From Eonycteris spelaea (lineage: Eukaryota > Chordata > Mammalia > Chiroptera > Pteropodidae), in assembly GCA_003508835.1 (NCBI GenBank), contig PUFA01000092.1:1054001-1118000 (forward strand): a DNA stretch of 64,000 bases, written 5' to 3'. The notes under the pieces were generated by a model. It saw nothing but the letters and a program-made list of their open reading frames with translations. It was not told where the DNA came from and did no database searches. This document shows, one piece after another, positions 9,984 through 22,290 of this stretch; position 1 is the first letter of the stretch, and each line of letters starts with the position of its first letter. The position numbers were made by a program, and so were the translations under genes.

Positions 9984-12240
9984 TTTCTTTTTTTTTTTAA
10001 TATTTATATTTGTATTTTTTTCAGTTACAGTTGACATGCAATATTATATTAATTTCAAGTGTATAACACAGTGATTAGACATTTACATAACTTATGAAAT
10101 GATCATCTTGATAAATCCAGTACCCATCTGACACCATACACAGTTATTACAGTACTACTACTTATGATCCCCATGTTATACTCTATATCCCCATGACTAC
10201 CAATTTGTGCCTCTTAATCCCCTCCCCCTCCACTCATATTCCATCCCCAATTTGACAACCAACCAAAAGCTCTCTGTAAATATGGCATCTGTCTTTGTGT
10301 GACTTACACTACTCAGTACAATACCCTCTACGTCCAAACATATTGTTGCAGATGGTAAGATTTCACTTTTTTATGGCTGGGTGATAGTCCATTGTATATA
10401 TGTATCACTTCTTTTTATCCATTCATCTATTTATGAACACCCAGGTAACCTCCATACTTTAATTGTTGTAAATAAAGCTACAGTGAACATAGAATTCGCA
10501 TATCCCCTCAAAGTAGTGTTTTGGGTTTCTTTAAATAAATACCATACCCAGAAGTGGGATTACTGCGCCCTTCTTTGTCTCTTTTATAGTCTTTGTTTTA
10601 AAGTCTATTTTGTCTTGTATAAGCGTATTGCTAACCCAGCTTTTTGATTGTTTGTTTCCATCTTTATGAAACATCTTTTTTTTTTTATCTCTTTATTTTC
10701 AATCTTTGTGTCTTTCAGTCTGGAGTGAGTCTCTTGTAGCCAGCATATATAAGGATCCATTCAGCCACCCTTTCTTTTGATTGGAGTATTTAAACCATTT
10801 ACATTTAAAGTAATTGTTGCTAGATATGTAGTTATTGCCATTTTATTATTCATATTTTTAATCTTTTTTTTTCTCCTCCTTTTTATTAAAGAAGTCCCTC
10901 TAACATTTCCTGTAATACCGGCTTGGTCGTGATGAGCTCTTTTAGCTTTTTCTTCTCTGGGAAACTCTTTACCTGTCCTTCCATTCTGAATGATAGCTTT
11001 GCTGGGTAAGCCTGGTTGCAGATCTTTGCTTTTCATTACTTTAAATATTTTGTGCCAATACCTTTTGCCCTGCAAAGTTTCTATTGGGAAATCAGCCAAC
11101 AGTCTTATGGGAGCTTCCCTATAGGTAATGAACTACTTTTCTCTCTCTGCTTTTAAGATTCTCTCTTCATGTCTAGCTTTTGGCATTTTAATTATGATGT
11201 ATCTTGGTGTGAGCTTCTTTGGGTTCACCTTGTTTTAAACTCTCTGTGTTTCCCAGATTTGTATGTCTATTTCCTTCACCGAGTTAGGGAAGTTTTCAGT
11301 CATTATTTCTTGAAATAGATTTTCAATTCCTTGCTCTCTCTCTCTTCTCCTGATATCCCTGTGGTGTGAATGTTAGTATGCTTGATGTTGTCCCAGAGGC
11401 CCCTTAAACTATCCTCATTTTTCTGAATTTCTTTTCTTGTTGCTGTTTTGACTGTTTTCTGCCACCTTATCTTCTAAATCATTGATTCAGTCTCCTGCTT
11501 CATCTCTAATCTACTGTTAATTCCTCCTATTCTTCATTTCTGATTGGTTCTTTTTTATGTTTTCTATCTCTACTTTTATGTTTCTGTCTTTTTGTTAAAG
11601 TTCTCACTGAGTCTATCTACTCTTTCCCCTAAGTTCTTTGAGCATTCTTATAACAAATGTTTTGAACTCTGCATCTGGTAGATTGCTTGTCTCCATTTTT
11701 TAAGTTCTTTTTCTGGAGATTTGTTCTGTTCTTTCTTTTGGGACATGTTTCTTTGTATTCCCAGTTTGGATGCCTACTTATGTTTGTTTCCATGTATTAG
11801 GTAGGGCTGCTCTGTCTCCTGGTCTTAGTAGAATGGCCTTATGTAGTAGATGTGCTGTGGGGCCCAGTGGCACCTGACCTGAGTGTGCTGGGTATGTTCT
11901 TTGTGTGGGTCATATGTGCCCTTCTATTGTAGTTGAGTCTTTGTTTCTGTTTGCTCATCAATGTGAAGGATTGGCCCTTGGGCTACTTGGTTATGATGAC
12001 TGGCCGTTATCGGCGGAGGAGCTGTTGTGCCAGGGCTGACCTTACAGAGCAAGATTCACTTTAGCAGAGCTCTAGTGCCTGCTCTCTCTGCCCTCAGATG
12101 TGACCCTGGGTGGTATTCCAGCTCAGACTAAAGCCAGCCATTGGGTGTGCCGGCAAGGGCCTCTGAGAGGGTCCCTGCTGCAGGCCAAGTTCAGCTGCAC
12201 CCTGTGCCCTGCCCAGGGCCACCTGCCATGAGCCGAGAAC
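9984..12240 (-). mobile_element. Internally deleted L1 (HAL1-like): 5' UTR, ORF1, ORF2 start joined to ORF2 end, 3' UTR
   Basis: On the minus strand this contains, in order, a 5' UTR (about 12240-11760, with 'ggccttatgtagtag' and 'ctgtggggcccagtggcacc' on plus), ORF1 (about 11760-10890), the ORF2 start and endonuclease part (about 10870-10570), and then an abrupt jump at 10565-10570 to the ORF2 C-terminus and 3' UTR (10565-10000). An oligo-T run at 9984-9998 is the antisense poly(A). Most of ORF2, including the reverse transcriptase, is missing. A second L1 at 40430-41910 shows the same junction. No clear target duplication was found. Frameshifts and stops make both ORFs dead. Confidence 0.85.
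10761..11099 (-). pseudogene. L1 ORF1 C-terminus and ORF2 N-terminus remnant
   Basis: A 112-codon minus-strand frame. Its start (FPIETLQ..WHKIFKVMKSKDLQP) is the C-terminal domain of L1 ORF1p, the RNA-binding chaperone. Its end (ITLNVNGLNTPIKR) is the start of ORF2p, before the endonuclease. It looks like a fusion but is not: the middle (KRAHHDQAG..) is the wrong frame of a normal 'ELITTKPVLQEM'-type ORF1 tail. A one-base indel near 10930-10945 carries translation past the ORF1 stop, which is still present in the original frame just after 'ggacttctt'. Not a functional protein. Confidence 0.85.
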
Positions 12241-12244
12241 TCTG

Positions 12245-14335
12245 TTATTGTGAATTCTTATTTTTTCTATTTGTTCCACTTTGTAAAATCATAGCTACCA
12301 AATATGCATAAAGTGTTTATTGAGAAGTTTATAGCATCCTTGGGAGGGTAAAAGGGCTAGAGTTCTTTTTGAGCAAAAAAAAGATCTCGTATCCTGCCAG
12401 AACGGATCCTATCCAAATCAACAGATGTCATGGTGAAATAAATTTTTTTAATGTACATATAGTGTTCCAAACTGAATTGGCAGACAAGGATGAAAATTCT
12501 GTTTTAGAAAAACTATAGTGAGAGAAGCCATTGGATTGATGTACATCCCAAGGGAGTTTGGGGGTGGGAATTGGGGAAGACTGTTCTGTTTAAAGTCCAT
12601 TTAGTTTAATAAATTAAATCACCATCAGTCTTTGAATTAATTATGTGAATGACCAATTCTTTCAAAAAATTCACTCCAGCTAGAAAACATGTCATGCTGG
12701 TGAATTTTTTCAAAATATCATTTCATTTGTGAGATTAAAAAAAAAAAATACCTCAAAGATATCAATTGCAAAAGAAAAGAGTTTGATGGGGTTAAGAGCA
12801 CCAGGGACCATCTTGTATTTCCAAGGGAGCAGAAGAACACGTAGAAATGTTCATGTGAAAGTTAGTGAGTTATTTAACAATAAACAGATGGATTTGCAAT
12901 AAGCAGATTTTTACCTACCATTTTTACCTACCTTTTCATGCAATGGTAGTTCCATTTCAGCTACCATTTCATGAAATACTAGTACAAATACATGGGTTAA
13001 TTAAGTCAGAGTTAGCCAGCTGTTAGTCTGAATTGAAGGAGTTCACACTCTTAATCTTTTTATCCTGCTTGGCTCCATTCTCAACAGTGGGCATTAATTT
13101 ACATTGGCAATCACATGCTCCCCACCAGAAGTGCTGGAAACATTATTTATATTAAAGACAGAAACTTTGGATTAAATAGAAGCCACTAACTCTGACATGC
13201 TGAGAATTACATCTGGATAAGTCAGATTCTCCTGTTCTTTAATTCTTGATATTTTGAATATGTCCTGTCTTTTTGGCTAAAATGCTGTTCACTACATTCC
13301 TATAACTACACTTCCTTAATAAATCCTTCCTCTAGGGTAGAAATGCTTAGTCTTTTGTGAATTGCATATTGATAAAATTATAATTGAGCAATAATTTCCA
13401 TTACATCTATTTTAAATAATATGAAATTAATTTACATTTCACCGATAAACTCACTTAAAAGTTATTTTGATTTCTTTCTTAAAGTTACAAGATGAGATAC
13501 TATCAATGAGAAATCTCTTAAATTCTCTTTAAGTAGAACATACACCATCCATCTGATGCAACTGATGGATAAAAATCTAGATTTGCAAAGAAGTCAAATA
13601 GAAAGTGGCATCCGCATCACAAAAGTAATCAAACTAGGAACCTGTTAAATATCTTGTTCCTCTTATGCTTTTTTAATATCTTATGATTTGTCAAAATGTG
13701 ATTTTACCTACCACATTTCTGAAATATATAGTATGTTAAGTATCTTCATCATTCATCGTACTTAAATAGCCAAAGAAAATCATTCATATATCGTCTAAAT
13801 GCCTATAAATTTTATAAAAGATATTGTGATGATGGAGGTGGGTATCAAAAGATATCCTAAATTTAAAAATATGTCCTGCTCTGGGAATCATAAGAGTAAT
13901 ACAAATAAAATTTACAAAAGAAAAAAGAAAATATTTACATGGTATTATGTCATCTGCAAATTTTTTTAAATTACTTGTATAAAAATTGTTTAAACAATAA
14001 TAGAATCTTCATATCTTAAACTGTTTATTATAGAAAAAAAAGACTGTAAATACTTAAAGGTTTACTTAATACCACTGCATGGAACTTCCTGTCAAATGAT
14101 CTGAAGTTAACATGACACTATACACATAGGCTAGTCAGCATCCAAAAAATATTTGCCTGTGACTACTAGGAATTAGAGAAGAAGTAGAAATCCGCCTCTC
14201 CTTGTAGGCATTGCATTAATTTATGGAAGATTCAGAATAATTACTATTGAAAACAGAAGAAAAACAAATACTAAAAACAATAAAACAGTGCCTAACCTAC
14301 ATTCGTAACTACATCTTTTGATGTTCTGGTGCCAT
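12245..14335. other. No recognisable gene; AT-rich, probably unique sequence
   Basis: About 2 kb without LINE, SINE or LTR landmarks. It contains short local repeats such as two copies of 'tttttacctacc' near 12910-12935 and A runs at 12740 and 14033. No frame of interest is present. Confidence 0.45.
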
Positions 14336-14339
14336 AGTA

Positions 14340-14595
14340 AGTGCAATTTCCACCCTAAGATGCCCTGCCCATCTCCATGTGCTCTTCTCCACCTGAAAAG
14401 CTAATTCCTTTCTACAGTATTTTCTGATCTTCACCACTACATCTCTCCTAGCACTGAAAGTGCACCATCCCAGCACTCATCATGCTGCCCTCTTCTTGTG
14501 CTTTATGTCTCTCCACTGATTGTGAAGCTGATTCAGTAGCAGCCACAATCTATCCTACATCTCCAGAATCTGGCACTGGGAGCATAAATGTAAAC
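14340..14595 (+). mobile_element. L2-like fragment
   Basis: 'ccagcactcatcatgctgcc' then 'gtctctccactgattgtgaa' and 'catctccagaatctggcact' line up in order with the L2 3' region (cagcacttatcac..ctccactagactgtgagct..ccccagcatctggcac). Degenerate. The 98-codon frame over its end is not supported as a gene. Confidence 0.5.
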
Positions 14596-15840
14596 CCTGC
14601 ACACATCACACTCAAACTCAGAGCAGTGTGGAAATTAGTTTTGGCTGCGACTGAGTTAAATACTGGGATGCCCACGTCTGCCAGATGGAAGTCGGAGCTG
14701 AGTAGGTCATGTGACGACTGGGAAGTACAGAGGTCACCTTGTTGGAACGTGAGGCAAGAGGCATGCATGGCCTTCTAGTCCAAGGACAAGCATCTACTTC
14801 TCAAAACCAATGAGGGTTTTGCCTTGGACGCATATTGAAAAACAAGTCATGACAAATTTAATGTCCAAGAGTGATTTTTCATGGTAAACCCTGTTATCAA
14901 AGATTCAGAGCAACTCACTAATTTGGTTTCTCAGTTTGTCATAGTTCTACCAGTTTGTATGACAGTTTTTAATAAACGCTTCTATGCTCTGTGTTTTGGA
15001 ATAGTTTTCACTGCTTTACACTTACCCTTTTCCAGTAATTTTCCTTTAATTCTATGAACATTTTAAATTATTTTAATAAAAGTTCTACTAGCATACATAC
15101 ATTCTTCTGACAATGTCCAAATAACACCAAACAGATATTCTGAGATGGAATTAAGATGTAGAGAAAGGCCTGAGTATTTTCTATTCTACGAAACGTTGCA
15201 CCTATTTGGGCTATGACCAAATCTACAAAAATATGGATTTTAATCTCTCTGCAGTTTATAGTTTCAAAGTAGGGGAGAAGAAAATCAGATGACCTTTCAA
15301 GGACTTTTCTAGCCCCATAATTCTATTTTTAAATAGTTTTAGTTTGTCACCAGATCTTCTCCAATTTAGCTGGTAAATAAGTCACCCTAATAATCAAATA
15401 GGGGCAAATTAATAATGATTTTAACTATGTTCTGTCATTTTGATCTCTATAAATTTATTCCTGCTACTTACTGTCAGTTTAAAGCTCATATATGCAATCA
15501 CTTGCTACAATTTACAACTACAAAATATTATTTTTAGTCAAACTTGTGAATCATTCACTTTGCTCATTCACAAAAGAGCAAAGGCGTCCATTTCCAATTT
15601 GTATCATTAGGGCTGCAAATGGAGTTCGTTTCTTTCTGGTAGCAACTTGGGGCTCATACTAAGTAAATTTAAAACAGCTCTAGAAGTTAAATAAAAATAT
15701 TCTAATTTCCATATACTTTGGCTCTTAGAATTTCCAGTATAAAATGATTCCTATCTTCAAGGTCTACGTGCTATTTAAAAACACAAGATTGCACTGTGTA
15801 CAAATTACTGTGAGAACATCAGCCTGAAGAAAATAATATT
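14596..15840. other. No recognisable feature
   Basis: No repeat landmarks. 14600-14790 is less AT-rich than its surroundings, with several CpGs, but has no open frame of note. 'aataaa'-type strings near 14972 and 15076 are isolated and not linked to any coding region. Confidence 0.4.
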
Positions 15841-15842
15841 CA

Positions 15843-16340
15843 AAATCAGCATTTCCTAAAGTACTTCCATGAATGCTAGATCCCAGGAAAAGAATAGATA
15901 ATAAAACAATTAAGCCTGTGGTCACCAGAGACCAAATAATTGGTTCTGACTCCTAACCCTTCACCTCTGGATTGTGTAACCTTAAACCACTTAACCTTTA
16001 GTGAAAGGAGGTGCCAATGGTACCTTGGTATTAAATAAGCTAACTATTCTATTAGTATCTGACACACAATAAGCATATAATGTATATTAATTCTCATTAT
16101 CTATTATATTTTTCTAAAAAACACTGTGTGATCAAATAGGCTGAGGAAGAAGTATGCTAAATAAAAGTTCACAGGTTTATATATGCATGATTTCCAGAGA
16201 CCTTAATAACATAATGTGAATCTAAAAACATGCAGGGATTCACAAACTTATTAGGCTATGGAACTCTTTTTGTATGGAGCACAATTTTCTGTGCAAGGTT
16301 TTAGGAAATACTGTTATGTGTAATATAGGGTAAATGTACT
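15843..16340 (+). mobile_element. hAT-like MER-type DNA transposon remnant (tentative)
   Basis: The left edge 'cagcatttcctaaagtactt' and the right edge 'aggttttaggaaatactg' are imperfect inverted repeats (cag.atttcc..aaagt / ..ttt.ggaaatactg). The interior 'aaacttattaggctatggaa' matches a common eutherian MER element. A MIR-like segment (15960-16095) lies within it, which is odd because MIR is generally older, so the boundaries may be wrong. Confidence 0.35.
15960..16095 (+). repeat. MIR SINE fragment
   Basis: 'gattgtgtaaccttaaacca' then 'cttaacctttag' and the 3' end 'atctgacacacaataagcat' match MIR (gctgtgtgaccttgggcaa..cttaacctc..gcctggcacatagtaagcg). Confidence 0.55.
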
Positions 16341-16404
16341 TAAATGCATGCCTACCCCTTATCTTTGGAGTTTGTAGTGACATTGTTGACATGAAATAAT
16401 TGTT

Positions 16405-16625
16405 ATTATTAACAATAATAACTAATAAATACTGAGCACCATACTTTTAATTCTAGTAGTGCAATCCTATAAGGTAGACACTATTATTATCACCCCTTTT
16501 TCCATACAAGGAAACTGAGTCATAGGAAAGTAACATTTTCAGGTTCACAGACCTAGTAAGTGTCAGAGCTCAGATTCACATCAAAGTTCACAGTGGTGAC
16601 AAGTGATTACACTGTACGGCACAGA
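16405..16625 (-). repeat. MIR SINE, antisense
   Basis: 'aaatactgagcaccatac', 'gcaatcctataaggtagaca', 'ctattattatcaccccttt' and 'aaggaaactgagtcatagga' then 'acctagtaagtgtcagagct' reproduce the MIR reverse complement along most of its length. Confidence 0.85.
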
Positions 16626-16629
16626 ACGT

Positions 16630-18395
16630 CTCTGTCCTCCCTTGTTTCTTTGGTCTAACCCTCAACTACCAGCCAACTTATCAGGAACTTTCTTCTGAAA
16701 AATACACAAAGTAGTTTGGTTAACTGTAATTTTATCCACGTCCTTATAGGAAGAAGGCACTTAAGAAATCGCATTCCAAGTACAGACTGTAGTTTTTGGT
16801 GAGTTTGCAATTGGATTTAGCTCAGCCTTCACATGGGCTATGAGCCCTTAGTTACTAAGCCTGTCTTGGTGTTTTGAGAAGCATGCAACTAAAAATAACT
16901 ATTCAAAAAAGTCAGCTACTTTAACTCTGGAATGCAAAACCAAAAATGGGATGTGAAAATAAGTTAAATTCCTATTTTGTTCTTTTTTTTTTTACCTAGT
17001 TTACCTACACAGTTGATATAAAGCCATGGATACTATAGTTACAGGGAATAATATTAAAAATCAATATATTATAGGAAACTTTATTATGGAGGTTAAATTT
17101 CTCACCTTTTCATTTCGGTCCTATGAAGGGAACCATGACTTTCCATAAAATGTCCTTTGATGTCACATCAGAAATAGGATTATGAACTGATTAATGACAG
17201 AACTGTACCAGTATGACATTTATTAAATCTTTCATATCTTACACTGATACAGAAGAAAGGAATAAAGTAAGAGTGTGAATTCTACAAGTTGAAGGAGTGC
17301 ATGACCCAAAAGATATGGGTTCTGGTAGTAAGGATGTGACTTCCCATGGTTCACACAGGTAATATCCAAAAGCATGCAAAAAGGGAACCATAAGCCAGAG
17401 CAGTCTGGAGAAAGGAATGCCACAAGGTCACCATGAATATTACATTACTCTTTCCAAGAAAAAAAAAAAAAGGCAATAATGTGTTCAAAATTATCTCTGC
17501 AGAATTACCTATTAAAACCAATTGTTTGTTATTCTATTTTAATTGAGAATTGTATCATTTAAAAATTGAAGACTGAGGGCCAAAATGATTCCTATATTGT
17601 TGCAGAAAGAGATGTAGAAAATTGAATTTCCAGAAAGTCATTAGTTGTATTTCAATATTTAAAAAATGCAACGTTTTTTCGTCATCATTGTTGTTTGGTT
17701 TTTAAATGTGCTTGATTTTTATTGGCCTGTGAGTGACTTGGCTACTTCATTGGCACACACAAGGTGTGTCTGCACATGTAATATACATCTTTACAAACAA
17801 ATTCTGTGTATCATTTGCATTCCTACTTTCTCATATTAGCTTATATGATAGTCATATATTATTTTTTATAGTCTCACCCAGCATTTAAAAAAAAAATTCT
17901 ATTTTCTCATGGTCTGAAACAAAGGCCACAATAGATATGTAATAAATGACCCATCTAAATAATTTATGGTATGAAGGAATTACAGTAGCATTATATTCAT
18001 AGGACAAAAGTATATCAAAAGTTTAATCAACATTGTGCTTTTCCTTCATGTAGTAGCTGTGCATTATATTATTCATCTTAGGAGACAGTTTTACTTTGAG
18101 GTCTCCTGTTCTCTGACACTGTGCTTATACAAAGATGTTCTTGCCAAATTATTTGTTGCCTTTTCTGTTTAAAGTGGTTTTCTTCTTACATCTCATGTTC
18201 TGAATTAATCTTATTCAGAAGCAACTTATAACTTCTATTTCCCTCACATTTCTGCCCCCCTCTACACCATTCTGATAGGATTTTAAGAATGTTAAAAACA
18301 AAAAAAAAACAAAACTACAGCTTAACTCTATATTACTGTATTCTTTCTTTTAGCATAATTTGTGTTTGCCAAATTCAAGGAAACACAGATTGGTA
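16630..18395. other. No recognisable feature
   Basis: AT-rich sequence with A runs near 17460 and 17889. I see no repeat family motifs and no supportable frame. Confidence 0.4.
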
Positions 18396-18399
18396 GATT

Positions 18400-18790
18400 T
18401 AAACCCTTCCATTCAATCTACCTACAGCCTCCTGCCAAAATGCTTTTTTAAGTACTTCTTTCTTTTTAGTATTACTTTTCTGTGGGGAAATCTATCCTAG
18501 ATGACTCTTTCTTCCCATTTCAGTTCTACATTTATTTCCCTTATCATAAGACCTAAGTACTATCCTCTCCCTCCTACCAGCCCAACATTTTTTCTCCTCA
18601 TTGTCCTGCTTGTGTTTTCCACCTCAGGCAAGCAGATCTTGCTGTTCAGCAAACTTGGCAGCAGCATCCCTACCTCCTGGAGGTTGTTTGTGTTGTTCTC
18701 CTCCTCTGGAATGTTCTTTTGACTTCCTTATAGTTCAGGAGCTTTCTTCCCCTTGAGAATCTCTCTTACTACCCTAACACTTAATTTTTT
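18400..18790 (+). mobile_element. Possible L2 remnant
   Basis: Pyrimidine-rich text with 'ccattcaatctacctacagc', 'ttctcctcctctggaatgtt' and 'ttgagaatctctcttactac' has the word order of the L2 3' region (ctctgcctggaatg..). The match is weak; it could equally be unique sequence. Confidence 0.3.
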
Positions 18791-18892
18791 TTTCTTGTTT
18801 ACATATTCCCGAAATCACCAGTCATTTAAAGTACCTTGTCCTGTTGCCATAATTAAATTGCAACCCATCAATTTAGAGGGAGAAAAAAAAGA

Positions 18893-19378
18893 AAGAATAT
18901 GTAGTACTGGTGAGAATGCCGATCAGTAGACATCTGATTTTTGCTAGTGAAATGTAAATTGTTGCATTCTTAAAGTAATTTAGTGATAACTATTAGAATT
19001 TAAAGACACTTATCCTTTGACACAACAATCCTACTTCGGAGACTTACCTAAGAGAATAAAGCTATATAGAAAGATGTATGTAAAAGAATGTCCATTGTTC
19101 TGTTTGCTGTAACAAAAGCCTATAAACTTTCTCAATGTCTATCAGTAGAAGACTGAGTAAATGAATTGTAGTACATTCATGCTAGATTATGTACAGTTAG
19201 TTAGATCAAACTAGTTTGACATCAGAGAATATTCAGTGTGTTGCTAAGTAAGAAAAGCAAGTTTCTGGGTAACATATAGAGAGGACGGCTGCATTTTTAT
19301 AAAAACATAAAGAGTAGAAAGACATTCACTGAATTAACACCAATGCTTCATTAGGGAAGAAGAAAATTAAAAAAAAAA
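18893..19378 (+). mobile_element. Old L1 (L1M-type) 3' end, sense
   Basis: 'ctggtgagaatgccgatc', 'tttgacacaacaatcctact', 'caatgtctatcagtagaaga', 'tgtagtacattcatgctaga' and 'gctgcatttttataaaaaca' are the ordered ORF2 C-terminus and 3' UTR landmarks of L1M elements. It ends in an A-rich tract at 19366-19380. Confidence 0.75.
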
Positions 19379-19394
19379 AAAGAAGGGAACATGA

Positions 19395-19715
19395 AACATG
19401 AATTTCCTGGCGTTGTTGTTTGGATGGGCCATGTGACTAGCTCCGACCGATAAGTTGTAAGCTGAAAGAATGTGTGACACTTCTAGGCTAGAGCATTTCA
19501 TTGCCAATTAGAAAACTGCGGTATTTCCTTTCCACTGCCACAATGATTGTGAAAGTGCAGTTGACACAAAGCCTCCATCCCAGGGTTTGTGACTACAGAA
19601 ACTTCTGCTAAATGATTTGGACTTGAGGTGTACACAAAGTTTTCTTGCATTAAGCTGCTGGAATTTGGGAGTTGGTTGTTACTGCAGCATAACCTAACCT
19701 ATCCTGATGGATATA
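19395..19715 (+). repeat. Eutherian interspersed repeat, family not named
   Basis: 'gccatgtgactagctccgac', 'acacttctaggctagagcat', 'attaagctgctggaatttgg' and the end 'ctgcagcataacctaaccta' recur widely in eutherian genomes as one repeat. A relative with the same layout lies at 63436-63840. I could not decide whether it is an LTR or another class. Confidence 0.55.
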
Positions 19716-19719
19716 ATAA

Positions 19720-20148
19720 AAAGACATAAATTATAGGTATATTATATATAAAAAGACATATATATATTTATCTTACTTCAAGCAGGTATATAGCAAAAAA
19801 AATTTCAATATCACTAAAAAGCTATAAAAAAGAAAAAAGAAAGCTTGCCTCATCCTTACTGAAACCAGTTCCATTCCTCAGAAGGAATTAATTTCACACT
19901 TTAACAAATTTATGGTAGTCAACTCTGTAATACTAAATATGTGCTTCTGTTTCTCTTCCTTGGTTTATTAATTTTAAGCAATGTTTTCTATTATGGTAAA
20001 TCAGGATTCTACTCTCTTATACCCAACCAGCACTCCAACACCACTAACAATAATAAACTTATTTCACCTCTCCCTATTCTTCTATATATCAAACTTTTGG
20101 TTAAAAATAATTAATGTTTACATTAATCTAACTACGTAAATAATTGTT
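19720..20148. other. AT-rich, no clear feature; possible old LINE 3' sequence
   Basis: Contains an A/T-alternating stretch (19735-19770). 'cctcatccttactgaaacca' and 'gttccattcctcagaag' faintly recall antisense L1M 3' UTR text. Not strong enough to call. Confidence 0.3.
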
Positions 20149-20149
20149 C

Positions 20150-22290
20150 TAAGTTATACTTGTCACCCTCAGGCTTCCCTGGCCACCATTCTGAGAATGC
20201 ATTGTCTCTTAAGTTTTCTGAATCTCATACTTCTATTTCTTATATTTCCAGTGGTTTTTTAAGAAAGAACACAGGTCAAACAATTTTTCAAGACCTTGGA
20301 CAATCTAGTGCAATAATTTCTAGGAAAGCTAAAATTTTCCCTCATAATTTTGAAAGTATTCCTCCATTGTTTTCTAACTCAGTTTCTTTGAGCAATCTAT
20401 GCCATTCCTAGCCCTAGACTGAAATTATGATATTTTATCAACCAATCTTCTATTACCTAATAAACCTTAATGTGAGTTTTTATTATTCTGAACATTTGCC
20501 AGGTCCTTTATTTCTTTGCATTGACTATTTAAATTTTTTCCCCAGTTTTCTAGTCCCCTATATATAATTTCTCTTAATTGAATGTCGTCCTCCAAGGAAA
20601 TCTTAGAACCTAAATTGAGCTTCAATTTTTTAAATATCTTTTTTTATGTCTTGTCTTTCTATATATCACTCTGCTTTCTTAGACATTCTTTGATATCACC
20701 TATTTAATTTTAATATGAGGTATTATATTTTTAACACTGACAAGTTTTTCCTGCTTCTCAATATTACACTTCATAGCATCTTATTCTAATACTATATATG
20801 CAGTGATTTTATCTCTCTGAGGATATTAACTATAGGGTTTTTTTTTTTTTAGTTTTTTTCTATTACTTTCATTATATTTATTTTCTTTTTTGTTGTTTTA
20901 TTGTACTTTCTATTCAATGATGAAGGCTTTTATCTGACTATTTCTTGGTACCCTATATATCAGTTCATGATTAAGAGGAAAACTAAACATGCAGGATACT
21001 AGACATTCTCCATGCAGGAGAGGTGAACTAGACATCTCCATGCAGGGAGAGGTGAAGAGGAGGGACTATGAGGGGTAGAGGAAGGAAGGGAGTTGTCAAT
21101 TAGAAGGCTTCATCAGAGGATAACTAGGCAACGAGATGGATTTCTTACTGTGGTTCCTCCAAATATCACAAAACTGAGGTTTTTCAGTTTCTCCAGACTC
21201 TTCCTGTTCCTGCCTGGGAAGTATATGCCCAAGGACAGCCTTCGGGGAGGTGGGCTTTTGAAGGCAGTGGGACTCACTATCTAGTATGACTTCACTTGAT
21301 TCCCTTTTTCAGCCCAGCAGTTTATTCCCCCTCCCTGCATCCCTAATCAAGAACTAATCTGGAGTAATGTGTAAACCAAAATTAATTTTAGGCTGTAATA
21401 AAGAGTGAAAAACATTTCTTTGATCAAAAATAGCTGTAGACTGGAGACCCTGAGATACAGACTCAGGTAGCAACCTAAATTGTTCTCCAGAGGGAATAAA
21501 GAAAGATAGGTTTATAAAGGCAAAAGCCATGAAATATAATTCTTTCATGCAAAAAGGATTGCAGACTAGATTAACAGAAGTTGGTTAGCTCCAAAATGCA
21601 AATGAGGGAAGGAAGAACTATAAACAGGAGGTAAAGCCCATACGTGTCTGGGCAGCAATCGTTATTCCAGGATGTTTATGGCGCCAAGATTTTTATGGCT
21701 CAGCCTTGAACTGAGTTTAGCAGCAGATTTAAGAACTTCAAAGCAGTTGTGAGAACTGAGGCACGAAATATGCAAATGCCCCATTCTCCTAACAGTCTCC
21801 TAATTTAAGTGACTCTCTTAGCAATGCTTATTCCATTTCACTCTCTCCAAAGAAATACATCTCGGGCTTCTACTCTAGTAAAGGAGGAATACCATCCAAT
21901 GCTCCAAGAGGGAACAAAGGCCTAGGAGTTTACTTTCTGCACAAATTTTCAATTAACCCTCCTGTTTTCAGCCCCATGGGTTTTTGAAACACTTGGTGCC
22001 TCCAACTTCTGAGCCTTTGTATTTTCTACAGGGAAAGCTCAGCTCACTTTTCCTATCCCTTCTATAGATATTTTCAGCTGCATCTTTCATTTATATCTGT
22101 TATAAGTCCTCTAATTTCTAGCTTCCAAAGAAAGACTGGTTGGCATCTCTAGCATGCTGTTATCTCCTTTCTCTGTCTCTTTATTCTTTTGGGGTTCTAT
22201 AGTTTTATTCTGTTATCATTATTTTAGTAGTGTTCTGAGGGGAGCAGATGCAAACATTTGTGTCACTTCTGCTATGCTTATCCAGAAGGC
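20150..22290 (-). mobile_element. L1M/HAL1 5' region, antisense
   Basis: Reverse-complement landmarks of the long 5' region of older L1/HAL1 elements appear in order. They include 'tctctctgaggatattaact' followed by T runs, 'ttccctttttcagcccagca', 'ccccatgggtttttgaaaca', 'cttggtgcctccaacttctg', 'ctgttatcattattttagta' and 'cttatccagaagg'. The middle (about 21350-21840) is less certain and may include foreign sequence. The 83-, 63- and 64-codon frames here are not genes. Confidence 0.55.
20999..21056 (+). repeat. 29-bp tandem duplication
   Basis: Two adjacent units beginning 'ctagacat' and ending 'gagaggtgaa' (20999-21027 and 21028-21056) differ by one T in the first part and one G in the second. 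Confidence 0.9.

Noticed and set aside
10761..11099. An apparent fusion of L1 ORF1 and ORF2 into one protein
   Set aside because: The centre is translated in the wrong frame after a one-base indel. The original frame still has the ORF1 stop, so the fusion is an artefact of decay.
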